NCBI GenBank assembly: GCA_029378245.1
Contig: JARKIF010000001.1
Location: 3,782,001 to 3,846,000, forward strand
From: Roridomyces roridus
Lineage: Eukaryota > Basidiomycota > Agaricomycetes > Agaricales > Mycenaceae
Direction: 5' to 3'
DNA: 64,000 nt
This document shows, piece by piece, positions 42,435 through 53,732 of the stretch. The notes beneath the pieces were generated by a model. That model was not told where the DNA came from and did not search any database. It worked only from the letters and a program-made list of their open reading frames with translations. Within the stretch, counting starts at the first letter, position 1, and the number at the start of each line of letters is the position of its first letter. The position numbers were made by a program, and so were the translations under genes.

Positions 42435-43613
42435 ATGAATTCTCTCCGCGATCTCACCGGCCGCCTTGTCAACGACGGCAGCCTTCACCTCGAGAAGCTG
42501 GTAGGCGCCGGTGCATTCGGCAACCTGTACCGAGCCTACGACACAGAGTCCACTCGCTCTCGCCCCTCCTCATGGGCCTCCTCCTCCTCCTCTTCGTCCA
42601 CCCCGTCCTCTCATTCTTCCACCCCCTCCTCCGCGTCTAGCACCTCCTCCAAGGTCTACGCAGTCAAGTGCCTCGAGAAGCACGTTCTTGACAGCCCGGA
42701 GGCCAATTTGATAGAGCGCGAGCGCTGCTTGCACTCACAGGTGTCCAGCCATCCCAACATCGTCACTTTCCACCGACACTTTGTGGACAAGGAGCACGAG
42801 TACTTTGTCATGGATTTCCATGACGGAGGCGACATGTTCCGCGCGATAACCGACCATGTCTACTACCGAAACACGCCGCTTATCAAGCGAACGTTTGCGG
42901 GCGTTGTCGACGCCATTCGGTTTTGCCACCGCCAAGGCGTGTATCATCGAGATATCAAGCCCGAAAACATCTTGGTCGATGCCTCCGGTGGCAACCCCTG
43001 TCTCACCGACTTTGGATTGGCCACGACGTCCTGCGTGTCAGAGTCGGTGAGTGGCACCCCGCCGTATATGACTCCAGGTGCGTATCCCGCCACTTCTTCC
43101 CCACTCTTCGCTAACGCCTTTTCAGAGTCTTTCCAATCGGAATACTCGCCTGCCCAAAGCGACGCCTGGGCTCTCAGCATCCTGCTGATGAACCTCGTCA
43201 CCGAGCGCTGGGCCTGGACTTCTGCGAGCCCAGAACGGAAGGGGTCGTTCAAGAAGCGTTACCTCCCTGATCCCGAGAACTTCCTGCGAGGCACTCTCCC
43301 CATCTCGCGCCCCCTCGCTTCCCTCCTCGTGTGCTCGCTGCGCCCTGACCCAGGGGCCCGCATCTCGTTAGAACAGTTCGCCGAGGCGGTGCAGCTCATC
43401 GAGGACCTCTTTATCAGCCATGATGACCTCGCCACTGCATCACCTGCTGTCCGTCGGGCTGCGAAACGTCCCAGCGGCGTCAAGTATGTACAGCCTGCAT
43501 CCGAAGCGCCTGCTCCTCCCGGCGCTCTCCATGAGACGGATTATCCTCCAGGCCTCTCTCACACCCCTCCTCCGCGTGCTTCTGCAACTGCCCGAGCAAC
43601 GGGAGTGCAGTAA
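42435..43613 (+). CDS. RAN1/KSP1-like Ser/Thr kinase
   Basis: A compact kinase of about 375 residues. The glycine loop VGAGAFGNLYRAYD is followed by a Ser-rich insertion of about 35 residues before VYAVKCL (ATP lysine), then HPNIVTFHRHF, the catalytic loop HRDIKPENILVD, DFGLATTS, SGTPPYMTPE and AQSDAWALSILLMNL. This order and the fungal-style DAWALSIL sequence point to the RAN1/PAT1/KSP1 group, which couples nutrition to growth and meiosis in yeasts. One intron (about 43078-43125) joins YMTP to ESFQSEYSP. The C-terminal 80 residues are Ala/Pro-rich. The 3' end overlaps, on the other strand, the MYND-family fragment. Substrates unknown. Confidence 0.85.
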   Translation: MNSLRDLTGRLVNDGSLHLEKLVGAGAFGNLYRAYDTESTRSRPSSWASSSSSSSTPSSHSSTPSSASSTSSKVYAVKCLEKHVLDSPEANLIERERCLHSQVSSHPNIVTFHRHFVDKEHEYFVMDFHDGGDMFRAITDHVYYRNTPLIKRTFAGVVDAIRFCHRQGVYHRDIKPENILVDASGGNPCLTDFGLATTSCVSESVSGTPPYMTPGAYPATSSPLFANAFSESFQSEYSPAQSDAWALSILLMNLVTERWAWTSASPERKGSFKKRYLPDPENFLRGTLPISRPLASLLVCSLRPDPGARISLEQFAEAVQLIEDLFISHDDLATASPAVRRAAKRPSGVKYVQPASEAPAPPGALHETDYPPGLSHTPPPRASATARATGVQ

Positions 43614-44233
43614 GCTGCAACTCGCGAACAGTGCTGCCCAGCCTGCCCTCTCCGAGGAGGTCCAATAGTGTCTTCCAAGAGGAAGCAAGTACACGTCGGA
43701 TACCCGGGGTCGAGAACATGACCTGGCAAGTAGCTGGGTGCTTAGCGCATCTCCAGAAAATTTGAGGCAAGGAGGAATGTATAATGAGCTGGTCGCCCTG
43801 CGTGAGTGGAATCATTTCGGAATATACCGTCAGGAATTCTGTCCATTTCCAGAGGCGGGACCAGAGGTCTTGGCAAGCAGCGGTTGGGAGTAGAGAACGC
43901 TGCTCCAGCAGCTCCAGGAAAGTGAATGCTGCCAATATTTTCCCGAGGTAGGGCAGTCGGGTCGATCTGGTGGTGTCCAGATCATCCAAAGAGGGAATCA
44001 AGGATGTGTCCAAACTGGCGTAAAAGACGGGAAGAAGACAAACAGTTTCGCCGTTCGTGATACTTGGTAAGAAGGCACGCAGGCGGTCGAGGTCGACCAA
44101 GGAGCCACTCGTCGCTGCCTCCTTTGAAAAGTGGTAGGTTTCTCATGGCAAGCGAAAATAGGAGTCTTACACGAAGATGAGGGCGGAGCTTTAGAATGTT
44201 CCGTTCATGAAGGGAAGGGTGAATCGTGGTCAT
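43480..44233 (-). pseudogene. N-terminal fragment of an Agaricomycete MYND-finger family gene
   Basis: Reading MTTIHPSLHERNILKLRPHLR, then after one intron (phase 0) EAATSGSLVDLDRLRAFLPS, VCLLPVFYASLDTSLIPSLDDLD, ACQDLWSRLWKWTEFL and TPGIRRVLASSWKTLL. These match the N-terminal region I know from long mushroom MYND zinc-finger proteins (HPSL..N..KLPP; LPVFYA.LDP; RVWPWV.F). The MYND finger itself and some 300 residues are missing. The last 45 codons (43480-43613) are antisense to the end of the kinase gene, so they are not family sequence. Probably a truncated copy; expression is unknown. Confidence 0.6.
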
Positions 44234-44335
44234 GATCAAAAGGCGATAACGTCAGCCGCCCGTCAATGGTGCCGCGGCGAACAAAATGATGCCTTCTCTG
44301 CACAGCATCCCCGCCTCGCCTCTTCCACTTCCCCG

Positions 44336-46036
44336 ATGGCTACGAGCTCACCCATCTCTGCTCTCCCTCCCGAGCTCCTTGCAGACATCTTTGTGCGATG
44401 CGTCCCCGTGACCCCTCGCAAGGTGCAGACCAACGTCAGCTGGCTCTATATCACCGTGGTCAGCAAGTTCTGGCGCAGCGTTGCGCTGGCTTGTCCAGAA
44501 CTCTGGAGCACTGTTGTACTCTCGAGGCCGACATGGACCGATTTGTTTCTCGACAGGTCCAAGACTGTACCAATCGTGGTGCGCGGGGATTTGAGCGCCA
44601 AAGTCTACCCGCTCGGAATCAAGTCCTTTCTCTGTGACCATGCGTCCCGCCTGGGGACGTTGGATATTCGCGGCACCCCGTGGGCGCTTAACGGGATTTT
44701 TTCGAACCTGAACGAGGCGGGCTCTGCGCCCCGGATCCAGGATATCAGAATCATCAACATATATCCTCATGTGCAGTACTACGGAGACAAGGGGGCAAGG
44801 CTGCCCACGGATCTCTTTGGGAGAAGGCAGGTCACCGAGGGCCAGTACTCTCCCGGCCTTTCTCTCCATCTCGTCGGCTGCGCGTTCCCGTGGGACTCTG
44901 CGTGGTACTCCAATTTGACCCATCTCCATCTCGAAGAGATTCTTATGGCGTTGCGGCCGACAATGGAGACACTGTTGTTCGTCATCGCTGGATCAAAGAA
45001 TCTAGAATGCCTCACTTTGATTAATTGTGGTCCGACAACGAGCACGGGCTGCATTATCAACCTTCCTCGCCTCTCCAGGGTCATCTACAAAACCGAATCC
45101 AACACATGCGCGCCCCTTCTCCTATATCTCGCTCTCCCCCCCTCGGCTACTCTATATGCCGCCTGTTGGATGCTGGCGAACGAGGAGGGCGCACCAGGTG
45201 CAACCTATCACCCTGTTTGGGACAGTTATCCCAGCGCCTACGACACCGTCCGCATCGTTCATTGCGAAAAAGGCACCACATACATCCTCCGGGATACGGC
45301 GCGTCCTTGGTGGCGGCGCAAATTCCGCGCCTACGAAAAATCCTCCATATACACCATCACGTGGGCCGTAGACAGCGTGTCGACCCACCTCGACTTTACA
45401 CGCATCACCACCCTGCACCTCCACACCGGCGTGCCAGAATTCACGGATACCATATCCATGTGGCGTGTCTTAGGCCGTGGAATGCCTTGTGTCCGTGCGC
45501 TTCACCTGTACGACGCGTTTCCGCCGGGGTGGCTCGAGTTTATGCTGACACAGGCCATGTACGTGCTTGGACTCACACATTTTCGATATGCTTTGTACGG
45601 ATTGGCGTATCGCGCGAGTCCAGACACTCCGCCTCCGCATGCATGGCCCTCCTTGCAGCGTCTCGGTCTGCACTCCATTGACCTGGGTGAATCCGAGGAC
45701 GCGCACCCTGGGCCTGCCTTCCCCGCGGATTTGCTGGCGGCGCTACTCTGGGCACGCCGTGAAGGTGGCTCGAGGATTTGTGGGCTCGAGATTGACGAAG
45801 AGTGTGAGAATGTGCTGCCACAGGCGTTGTGGCGATTTCGGCTGTTTGCGGACGTGGTTTGTGGGATAAGGGTTCGCAGTGGCGTCGTTGAGAGGGATGT
45901 ACGAGAAGAGTGTCCGCGGGTTTATTCCCTGGGTGTTTTCGAGCGGATGGTTACTCGGGAAGGATTACAGGCGTCTCCGTCGCCGTCGCCTCCGCCAGGA
46001 TTGGACATTACCGAGGCTGGGGATGAGGATTCGTAG
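44336..46036 (+). CDS. F-box protein, single exon
   Basis: The ATG at 44336 opens MATSSPISALPPELLADIFVRCV, a well-conserved F-box, followed by WLYITVVSKFWRSVALACPELWSTV, typical of Agaricomycete F-box proteins (VCRxWRxIALxxPxLWS). About 565 residues with no intron. The body holds LRR-like segments (NLTHLHLEEILMALRPTMETL; KNLECLTLINCGPTT; CVRALHLYDAFPPGWL). The frame is open upstream of the ATG but lacks another ATG. Probable SCF substrate adaptor; target unknown. Confidence 0.8.
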   Translation: MATSSPISALPPELLADIFVRCVPVTPRKVQTNVSWLYITVVSKFWRSVALACPELWSTVVLSRPTWTDLFLDRSKTVPIVVRGDLSAKVYPLGIKSFLCDHASRLGTLDIRGTPWALNGIFSNLNEAGSAPRIQDIRIINIYPHVQYYGDKGARLPTDLFGRRQVTEGQYSPGLSLHLVGCAFPWDSAWYSNLTHLHLEEILMALRPTMETLLFVIAGSKNLECLTLINCGPTTSTGCIINLPRLSRVIYKTESNTCAPLLLYLALPPSATLYAACWMLANEEGAPGATYHPVWDSYPSAYDTVRIVHCEKGTTYILRDTARPWWRRKFRAYEKSSIYTITWAVDSVSTHLDFTRITTLHLHTGVPEFTDTISMWRVLGRGMPCVRALHLYDAFPPGWLEFMLTQAMYVLGLTHFRYALYGLAYRASPDTPPPHAWPSLQRLGLHSIDLGESEDAHPGPAFPADLLAALLWARREGGSRICGLEIDEECENVLPQALWRFRLFADVVCGIRVRSGVVERDVREECPRVYSLGVFERMVTREGLQASPSPSPPPGLDITEAGDEDS

Positions 46037-46118
46037 CATGATGTGTAACTTGCCAAAACAAGTTTGATTTGTTGATTGCCATCAGTTGCTTCTTGTTCTG
46101 AACGCTCATGTTGTCCGG

Positions 46119-47088
46119 ATGATGGACGAATTGCAAGAGCTCAGAGAGCGCATTCGAGCCGCGGGACATAAGAGTCCAGCCTCTCATCGCAAAGTGTCCG
46201 GTAGGTGTTCATTCATCTGGCGCCTTTACCCTTCTCACTCATCGCAGAGTACATTTCGTCCCACATCCTGGAGCACCCCAACGAAATATTCAAAAACAAA
46301 GTGCCGCCGCTCGACGTCGTCATCTTCGCTATCGAACGCGTTCTGAGCGCTCCGATCGAGGTTTTACGCATCCCGGACCTACTCGACTTTGTCACGACTC
46401 TCGAGTTTTATCGCGGGTTGGCGCTCAAGAAGGCGGATGACGCGCTGGAAAAAAATGCACGGGGCGGTGAACGGACTCTGACGAGGGAGGATAAAGACCG
46501 TCTGCGGGATCACCAGAGCGCACATACTGGCCTGCGAGAGATTTACATCGAGGTTGTTTTCAAGTTTTGCCAGCTCGTACGTGCTCCTTGCTTCCGTCGA
46601 ACGTTGGCTGATTGTCGGACAGGACATTTACTATCGGTGGACACAGAATCCTCCTTCTCCCTCGTTGGCTACTCAGCGCTTGTGCGAATACTTTCCAATG
46701 CTAAATGACTACTACTCTGCAACTCATACTTCCCCTCGACTCTTTCACTCGGACCTTTCCGACTTGGAACGCGAGGATCTTCGCCAACGTGGTCTCAAAT
46801 GCTGTCGATTCGTCCGCGATTCGGTAGCGTGGGCTGAAGCGCACTCCAAGCCTGGGTAAGCACTTTTAGCATTTAGATCTTGCTGCGGAATCTGATATTA
46901 TATTTATAAGCGAGCCCCTTGCGCGCGTCTTTCAGACCGCCGAGTTCCGGACCAAATTCCCTTGCGAGATCGACGTTTTTCCTCTCCGGGGAGCGTTGAG
47001 CTTTTACATGAACGTTGTACAAGAGACGATCACTCGAATGCAGGGGATGTTCTCTACGATGGACAATGTGGATGAGAGCGATCGCTAG
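46119..47088 (+). CDS. Unknown helical protein
   Basis: Not recognised. Exons joined at introns 46201-46247, about 46576-46620 and about 46858-46912 give MMDELQELRERIRAAGHKS, EYISSHILEHPNEIFKNKV, IEVLRIPDLLDFVTTLEFY, RDHQSAHTGLREIYIEVVF, DIYYRWTQNPPSPSL, RRGLK-type basic stretches, then EPLARVFQTAEFRTKFPCEI and ALSFYMNVVQETITRM. Predicted all-alpha, soluble, no signal peptide. All three introns preserve the frame, so it is very likely a real gene. Start is the first of two adjacent ATGs (46119, 46122). Confidence 0.65.
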
Positions 47089-47213
47089 GCGTGCCTTGTA
47101 TCTATCTTGATATTATTACTGTACTTTGAGCCCATATGTTTTGTTTCAACACATTTTGATTGCAATTGCAAGGACGAATGGTCCGGATAATTTACATTCT
47201 ACACACCAAGCAC
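47089..47213. other. Short convergent intergenic region
   Basis: About 125 bases between the 3' ends of the helical-protein gene and the PL8 lyase gene. No hairpin terminator is expected or seen. Confidence 0.4.
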
Positions 47214-49876
47214 TCAAGGCAACTGAGCACTAACACTCGCTCCAGCCATCCCACCAGACGGAAGCGGAACAGTCACAGCCCTGCTCTTCGCCGTCCCCCA
47301 CCCGGACGGCGCAGTCCCACTCAACAATGTAAAGTTGAGCAAAAGCGGGGCAGTCAAAGTCTGACTGGGATCCGACACCGTCACATCCCACGTATCCATC
47401 CTGAATATAAGTGCCGAGCTGCCGTTGGACTTGATTTGAATGGCGCCGACACCGCTCTTGAGCGAGGGAATCGTGATCGTGGACCCCGCAGCCGTCCAGA
47501 AGGCGATGTAGGCTGTGTTGTGTGCGCCGTCTAGTAGAGCCGAGATGGACCCGTCGTTCCGGACGACTTGCAGATTCGTACTGGCCGTCTGTGCCTTCTG
47601 TGCGAATTGAGCCTGAGTCGTGCCGGGGAACATGGCGTAAGTGGCAGGGGCGGAGACGGTGTCGTGTGATAGCCAGGCAGCGAATATGTCTACCGTGTTG
47701 GGAGGCGCGGAGGAGCTGCCGATGGCTTGCCACGAGCCTGTCCGGGGGCCGAGTTGCAGGGAGAGGGACGTCGCGGTGCTGGAGGCGTTGAACGAGTATC
47801 CGGTCCCGGCGTGCCAGAGGGTGCTGACACCGGTGTAATTACCCGTACCAGCAGCAGACCCGTCGACAAAGACGTCCCCGACGTGCGTCCGCTGGTCGAG
47901 GACGGTGAAAACGGGGTCGGTGGTCGAGGATGTGATGAGTGCGATCATGACGAACATGATGTCGTCGTCGAGGAAGAAGAATGTCTTGCGCCAGGTGAGA
48001 GTGTTGGTGGTTGGATTGGCGTAGCGCATTGCTGCGATTCCGACAACACCGTCGGAGACACCGCCTACGTACGGCTGCTTGCCGGTCTTGCGGGCAGTGT
48101 CGCAGCTGAGGGGAGTAGCGCCGTAGTCGACGGTCGTGCCGGGAATCAAGTTCCAATCCCAAGCGGAGAAGATGTCTTGGTACTGTGGAGAATTAGGTTG
48201 AAATTGGTCAGCTAAAAGAAAGTCTGACCTCATTGCCTACAAACGAGTTAGTGAGATGCGAGTGAAAATAATGAGATTCCTCACCAGTAGTGTACGTATA
48301 TATCGCGCCGTCCGAGAGGTGAAACCCGAAGTTGTTCTGCGAATTTACACACTCGGTATTCTGGGTTCTTGTGCTGTACATTTTGAGCGAAATGACATAA
48401 TTGTCCCCGCGATGAACCTGTTCAAATCCATGAGGAATTAGATCGCAAAGATAACCCAGGGACGCTCACCATATAATCATTCGTATAGAACATATGATTT
48501 CCCACCAACGATCCCGGGTTCACACTGGTAGAATCTGTCGTGAGGGCATCGTAGAAATCTGTGATATCTTGCGACTGCCATAATTGCCCCAACACTTGGA
48601 TCTGGGTCAGGTTGAACTCTGTATCAGCAGCTTCACTGTGGTGTCCTCAGCTTCAATGTACGTCAGAAAGTGTTTTCATACGTTTTATCTGAAACCGGTT
48701 CGGCGAGATTCCGTCCAATCGCAGTCTTTGTGGTGATCAGATCCAGATTCCAAGGAAAGAAGACGAACAGCACGCACATAATCCCAGTGAAGCACATTTG
48801 TGACAGTGTTCAAGAAAATCATCCAACGATCTGCGTGCAAAAGGCTGGTGAAAGTGCTCATGGCCTCGCTCCCGGCTTCAAATTGTGTTCCTCCAGAACA
48901 AATCTCGAGATTGAACACGTCGTTGGCGTAATCCTTCCCATATCCCCTGGAACACATGAGCCAACGAACAGGGAATTGAATCAAGATAGTCTTACCCATT
49001 GTAAAGTAGACCCTCATGCTGACCGAACGATCCATCAGCCCGAATCCCATCCGCCTTGATTGCGTCTTGCACCACAAGGTCCGAATGCGCGGCGTTGTAC
49101 CCGGCAGCCACCGTCGTCGCATTGCCCGTGAACAACCCAAAATCAATCCCAATAGACGCGATACCAACCAGATTCGCGCCCGTGATGGCGGAAACACCGT
49201 TAATCCCAGTCTGCAGCGTGTTGAACGCCCTGCCGGTCATGCGCGTGCACCCAGCGAGCTCTGATGTCGAAAGGCTGCCGCCGAGCGATAGGCAAACTTG
49301 GCCGACCCAGGTGGGAATGAGGATCACGTTGGAGAACCAGTTGGGGTTCCACAGCCCGGGGGTGCTGCATGTGCACGCGCTGCCGTTGAGGCCGCCAGAG
49401 TCAATGCAGGAGGGAATGGTAAAGTCGTTGTTGAACCAGAATGTCATGGCTGTGGAGATGGATGCGCGCAGAGATGCGTCGCCTGTCCAGTTGGCGGCGT
49501 TCTTGAAGCCCCCGTGCCATGCAGAGGCGAAGGTGTCTGCAAAACGTTGAAATTCACTTATCGCAACAGGCCGATAACTTACTAATACGCGACCAATGTT
49601 GCTGCGCTGGCCAACTGCTCTGCTGTGCAGTGCATCCGCTGGTGTAGTCGACGTCGGCCCATGTACCATTGGCTTGCAACTCGCTTTGCCTGGAAGACGG
49701 ATGGTCAGCAGAGGATGCTGGAGAATGAAATATACGCACCATAAGGCAATGTTGGCCGCGCCTGTGGACGAGCCGACGATATTCGACAACCGACGCTGGC
49801 GCACAGTGTCGAGGTCAGACTGCGCCAAAGCGCCAGCAACGAGAGCCGCGAGGAGGTATGTTGCGGAGGGAATCAT
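47214..49876 (-). CDS. Polysaccharide lyase family 8 enzyme
   Basis: A secreted lyase of family PL8 (hyaluronate/chondroitin/xanthan lyases), which cleave uronic-acid polysaccharides by beta-elimination. Signal peptide MIPSATYLLAALVAGALAQ is followed by helical-toroid segments: YTSGCTAQQSSWPAQQHW, ATWHGG-like AWHGGFKNAANWTGD, NWWF-like WNPNWFSNVILIP, GANLVGIASIGIDFGL and the active-site stretch DGSFGQHEGLLYNG carrying the catalytic His and Tyr, then YGKDYANDVF and VLHWDY. C-terminal beta-sandwich pieces include MRYANPTTNTLTWRKTFFF and DDDIMFVMIALI. Several short introns lie in the 48180-49750 part; exons there are approximate. Length (about 770 residues) fits. Substrate cannot be told from sequence alone. 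Confidence 0.85.
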
Positions 49877-51143
49877 CCTCGACGAAGATGCCTTCCAGAC
49901 TGGATGGCCTCCCCCTTTTATATCTGAAGCGGCGCCTCCGTGGCCAAGTCACGACAGAAGCACCGCGAGAACCCGCGAGAACCAATTACCATGCATGCGA
50001 ACAAACACTTCTGATACCGGAGACTTGTGACTCCATCAGCGCTGAAAATTCGGATGCCAAGAGGTTTTTCCATAAAGTAGCCGGGGACCATCAGAGACAG
50101 CCCGCCGCGTCGGGCGCGCTCAGGGCGGGATCTGTCGGTGTATTCCCAAATCCAGAAATGCTTGGCTGATGGCCAGGCACAACTGGGCGCTACCGACGCG
50201 TTGTTCGGTGCCGAGCAAGCGTCGGGCTCGAGCGGCGCGATTCTAAATGGATTTCTTTCACGTTGGATGCTCATACACAATTGAAGAAGTGACTCACCAC
50301 CCACTTCATGCGCCGATGTCCAACGTGTTGGCAATCGGGGGAAGAGATTCATTCATTCATTTTTCCATACGAGCGCAACAGCGCGGTGGCAGAAGCGGTT
50401 AAGAATCGCGGCGCCGACCCAGATGAGCGCATCAGCCAATTGACGCCGCTAGACACGATTTCAGACTCGGAATCAAGTTTTTGTGCATCGTTGAACAAGC
50501 TGTAGTTCCATGGAAGAAAAGGTGTCCAGATGGCAGGATCTCTCCCTTCTATTCCTGCCATTCCGACACCATGAACTCAGCTGGAACTGCACAAAAGGAC
50601 GTTCACGGTTCGAGATTGTGAGAGAAACGGAGAAGTCAAGAATGACTCACGCGACTCGACGCGCCTTCGACAAAGTCGCGACAGGACCCAGGCAGGTCCC
50701 AGGTACATGGCAGGCATCTTGAATCAGTCGCGCTGAGTCGCCGGCGCTGGCGAGTAGTGGACAGGTCTGCGAGTCATCTCGCGGGGAAGTCGACGAACAC
50801 CATCGAGCAATCAATGCCAAGCATTCAGGGTCTCCATGGCTGGCAGAAATCTCCGTGTAGGACGCGTAACGGTACGATTTGAAAAACAATCAACTTGAAG
50901 CTCGCCGTTGACTCATTTGACGATTATACAACGATGGTAGCTAATTATCAACGTTATTGAGACCTGAACCTTTCACTATTGACTCACGAATCATTGAAAG
51001 AAAATCTCGTCAAGGTTGCGGTCAAGAAGAGGGGCATCAAAGCGATCGCGACTTGCCGCATTTGGGAGTACGTCGGGCCGGCCGACCGTCTTGCCTTCGT
51101 CCCCACCATGCAACCACCATGATTCATGAACCTTCTAACTGAC
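49877..51143. other. Gene-free region upstream of the PL8 gene
   Basis: About 1.27 kb with only short chance frames on both strands. It includes the PL8 promoter. I found no repeat or RNA gene. Its composition is like that of other intergenic regions here. Confidence 0.4.
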
Positions 51144-51969
51144 TGATCTGAGCTCGTCAAGTCCTTCAAACAGCTTGGCCACTCTCCCCGCTCCCCATCT
51201 GGAGAACTCTCCTGGCAACATCTGGCACTTTGACTTACGTGCATCTCGACCCCCCGAGCCATGTCCTGTTCCTCTTCCAGCCCGGCAGCTCATACACCGC
51301 CCAAGAGCTCCTTCCCTGCGAAAATCAGACCCCCAGCGCAGGTGTCCTCTTCTTCCCCGAAAACGCGAAAGACGCGGCCCCCGAGCTGGCCAAACAAAGC
51401 GCTCATGCACGCTTTCATCCATGGACTGGGCAACGAGAATATCATGGGCGCGCAGGCGTTGGACTATCAGCGTCAGCAGCGCCAAAAGCTGCAGGGACGC
51501 ACATGCGGCGTTTCTCGAAATGTTCCTCCCCACTGATGATCAAGTCCGATGGGCTTGTAACGAACTTACTCACTCGATTCACTACCTCCCCACCGACGTC
51601 CCCAAGGCAGATAAATCTGAATCGGATCCCTAGTAGCAAGCATTGGACCATTGGACGCCGATACAGAACATCAAGTCCCCGAAACCCCAGTCCGACTGTG
51701 GCATGACCGGTCAAGAAATATGGAAGAATTCGAGCGCACGATGAAGATGCTCCAAGACCCTACTGGAAGAATCACAATCACCAACCCTTTTGCAAGGCGG
51801 CGGTGCGGTATTCGGTCATGATCATCGACGCTGCTCGCAGTTGCCACCCGGTGCGATAAAGATAAAGATGCCAGGCGGCATGGCTCTCAGCTCGTCGACC
51901 ATGACTCCTGGGTTCTTGAAGCAGAGGAAGGAGCGGATGGAGAGGGAGGACGCAGAGAGGATTATCTGA
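51144..51969 (+). pseudogene. Decayed inverted copy of the MYND-finger gene
   Basis: On the plus strand this stretch parallels the gene at 52013-53604. NIWHFDL, then in another frame YVHLDPPSHVLFLFQPGSS and ELLPCE, SAGVLFFPENAKDAAPELAK, then ALMHAFIHGLGNENIMGA correspond to its N-terminal region; KMPGGMALSSSTMTPGFLKQ corresponds to its C-terminus. The middle, including the zinc finger, is missing, and frames change repeatedly. It is a non-functional, internally deleted copy lying tail to tail with the better preserved copy 43 bases away. Confidence 0.75.
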
Positions 51970-52012
51970 TGTACTAGATGGAATATGGAATTCATTCATT
52001 CATTATCACGAT

Positions 52013-53604
52013 TCAACGCCGCCCGCCCGTGCGAATAAGCTCATCCAACTGCTCCTTGATCTCTTTCATAAACTCGGGCGTCATCGTCGACGAACTCGCA
52101 TTTATCCCGCCCATGGGCATGCTAATCGAGCCAGTGGGCACAACATGCCGCGCCGCCGGGCTCACAAACTCTCTGTCAATGACCGAACACGGCGCTCCCG
52201 ACTTGCAGAACGGCTTATGATTCTTCCAGTCAGCCCTCTGACACTCCCTGCTGCAATAGCTGGACTTCTTGTCCTTGTCGCACGCGCCAGAGCCTGCATC
52301 GAGGATGGAATCAGAATACGTGCAATGGGAAGGGAAGGACACTTACACTGCTTCAAAATCCGGCTCGCGTCGGATTCGATGGGGCAAATGGGATTGGCGC
52401 ACCGATAGTTGAGAGGGCGTTCCATCCGTTTAACAGCCATCTTCTCCCCCTCCTTGCTCATCTGCTTCTTCCGATCCTCAAACGCCTTGAACACATCGGC
52501 GTAAAGAAACTCGAGCTCGGGCAGCTGCTACCGAGAGTTCTCGAGTATCTGGGCGGTGAGGAGCACTACCGGCGCCACCGCAGATCCTTTAGGGAGGACA
52601 GGCTGGATGATGCGTGCGGATTCGTTGGCGTGGTATGCCCCGGCAAAGAGGTAGCGCGCGACGATGGACTTGTCAGAGCCTCGAAAGTGCTCGATGTACC
52701 ACAAGACGAGCATCGCGTGGGCCATAGCCTGGGTCTCGGGCGTTGCGGCTGCTGGAGCTGACGACTTGGATGAGATACGCTCTGGAGGAGGCACGGTCGA
52801 GTGGACAGCGCAGACCGTGGTACAGCCGAACCCTGTAGTCGAGTGCGGCAAGTGGGTTCCCAGTGTCCGCCTCTGCCTTGACGAGTGCCGCCGGACGGGC
52901 ATCGAGAAGCTTGTTGGTGATCTCCAAGGTCTCAGGCTGCATGGTCTCCTGTCCAACGGGCACATTGCCGCTCAAAGCGTCGCCTCTGCATCGACAGACT
53001 ATACGCAAGCTCAGAGCTGTGGTGCTCGAGATTATCATGGCTGGGAACGTCGGTGGCCCGGTACTGGATCGACGAAGGGACGTTCATCGCTACGATTCCC
53101 ATCGATTTCGTGAGGGCGAAGAAAAGGCGTGTATAAGCATCTTGCGCGCTCTCGATAGTCGAGGCGCTCGCAATATCAATCGTGCATAGCTCCTGGACGG
53201 CGCCGAGACTCTCCGACCATCTTGGCGATATCCCTCGACTCGGTAGACAATTTCCAAGGCGCATACGGGGGCGGAGCACGGTCGCCCATCATCTGCTTGT
53301 TGCCCAGCCCGTCAACGAAAGCGTGCATGAGCGCCTTGGCGAGTTCTGGAGCTGCGGCTTTGGCATTTTCAGGGGAAAAAATAATGCCACTTTCACCGGG
53401 ATTCTTGTCGCAGGGAATGAGTTCTTGGTGGACGAACGAGCTCCCCGGCTGGAAGAGGAAGAGGACGTGGCTTGGCGGACTGAGATGAATGTAGCGCAAA
53501 TCAAAGTGCCAAATGTTGGCAACCTTCCCGGACGGGGTTCGCGTCGAGCGAGGCAGCCCTTTGAAGGCCTTGACGAGGTCTGACCCGTCGGTGAGAGTCT
53601 TCAT
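52013..53604 (-). pseudogene. MYND zinc-finger gene with frameshifts and a stop
   Basis: Starts MKTLTDGSDLVKAFKGLPRS and runs through NIWHFDLRYIHLSPPSHVLF, EITNKLLDARPAALVKAEAD and LDYRVRLYHGLRCPLDRA. It continues MAHAMLVLWYIEHFRG, RCANPICPIESDASRILKQ and, after an intron, the MYND finger CDKDKKSSYCSRECQRADW with NHKPFC. MYND fingers bind proline-rich partners. Three breaks are visible: a frame change near 53205-53230 (between RDIAKMV and SLGAVQELCTI), another near 52730-52750, and an in-frame TAG at 52528-52530 between LENSR and QLPELEFLYADVF. No normal-size intron removes them. The gene is probably dead; assembly error at three sites is less likely. Confidence 0.7.
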
Positions 53605-53732
53605 GGTGGTTTGGAAGAAGAAAAAAAGGGATTTCAAATAGCGTCGGGTAATTCGATTTGGAAATAATTAGCATCTAGTAGTTTCCATCCTCCTCCAAGA
53701 AATCCACCCAAGAAAGATCATCCATCCATCCT

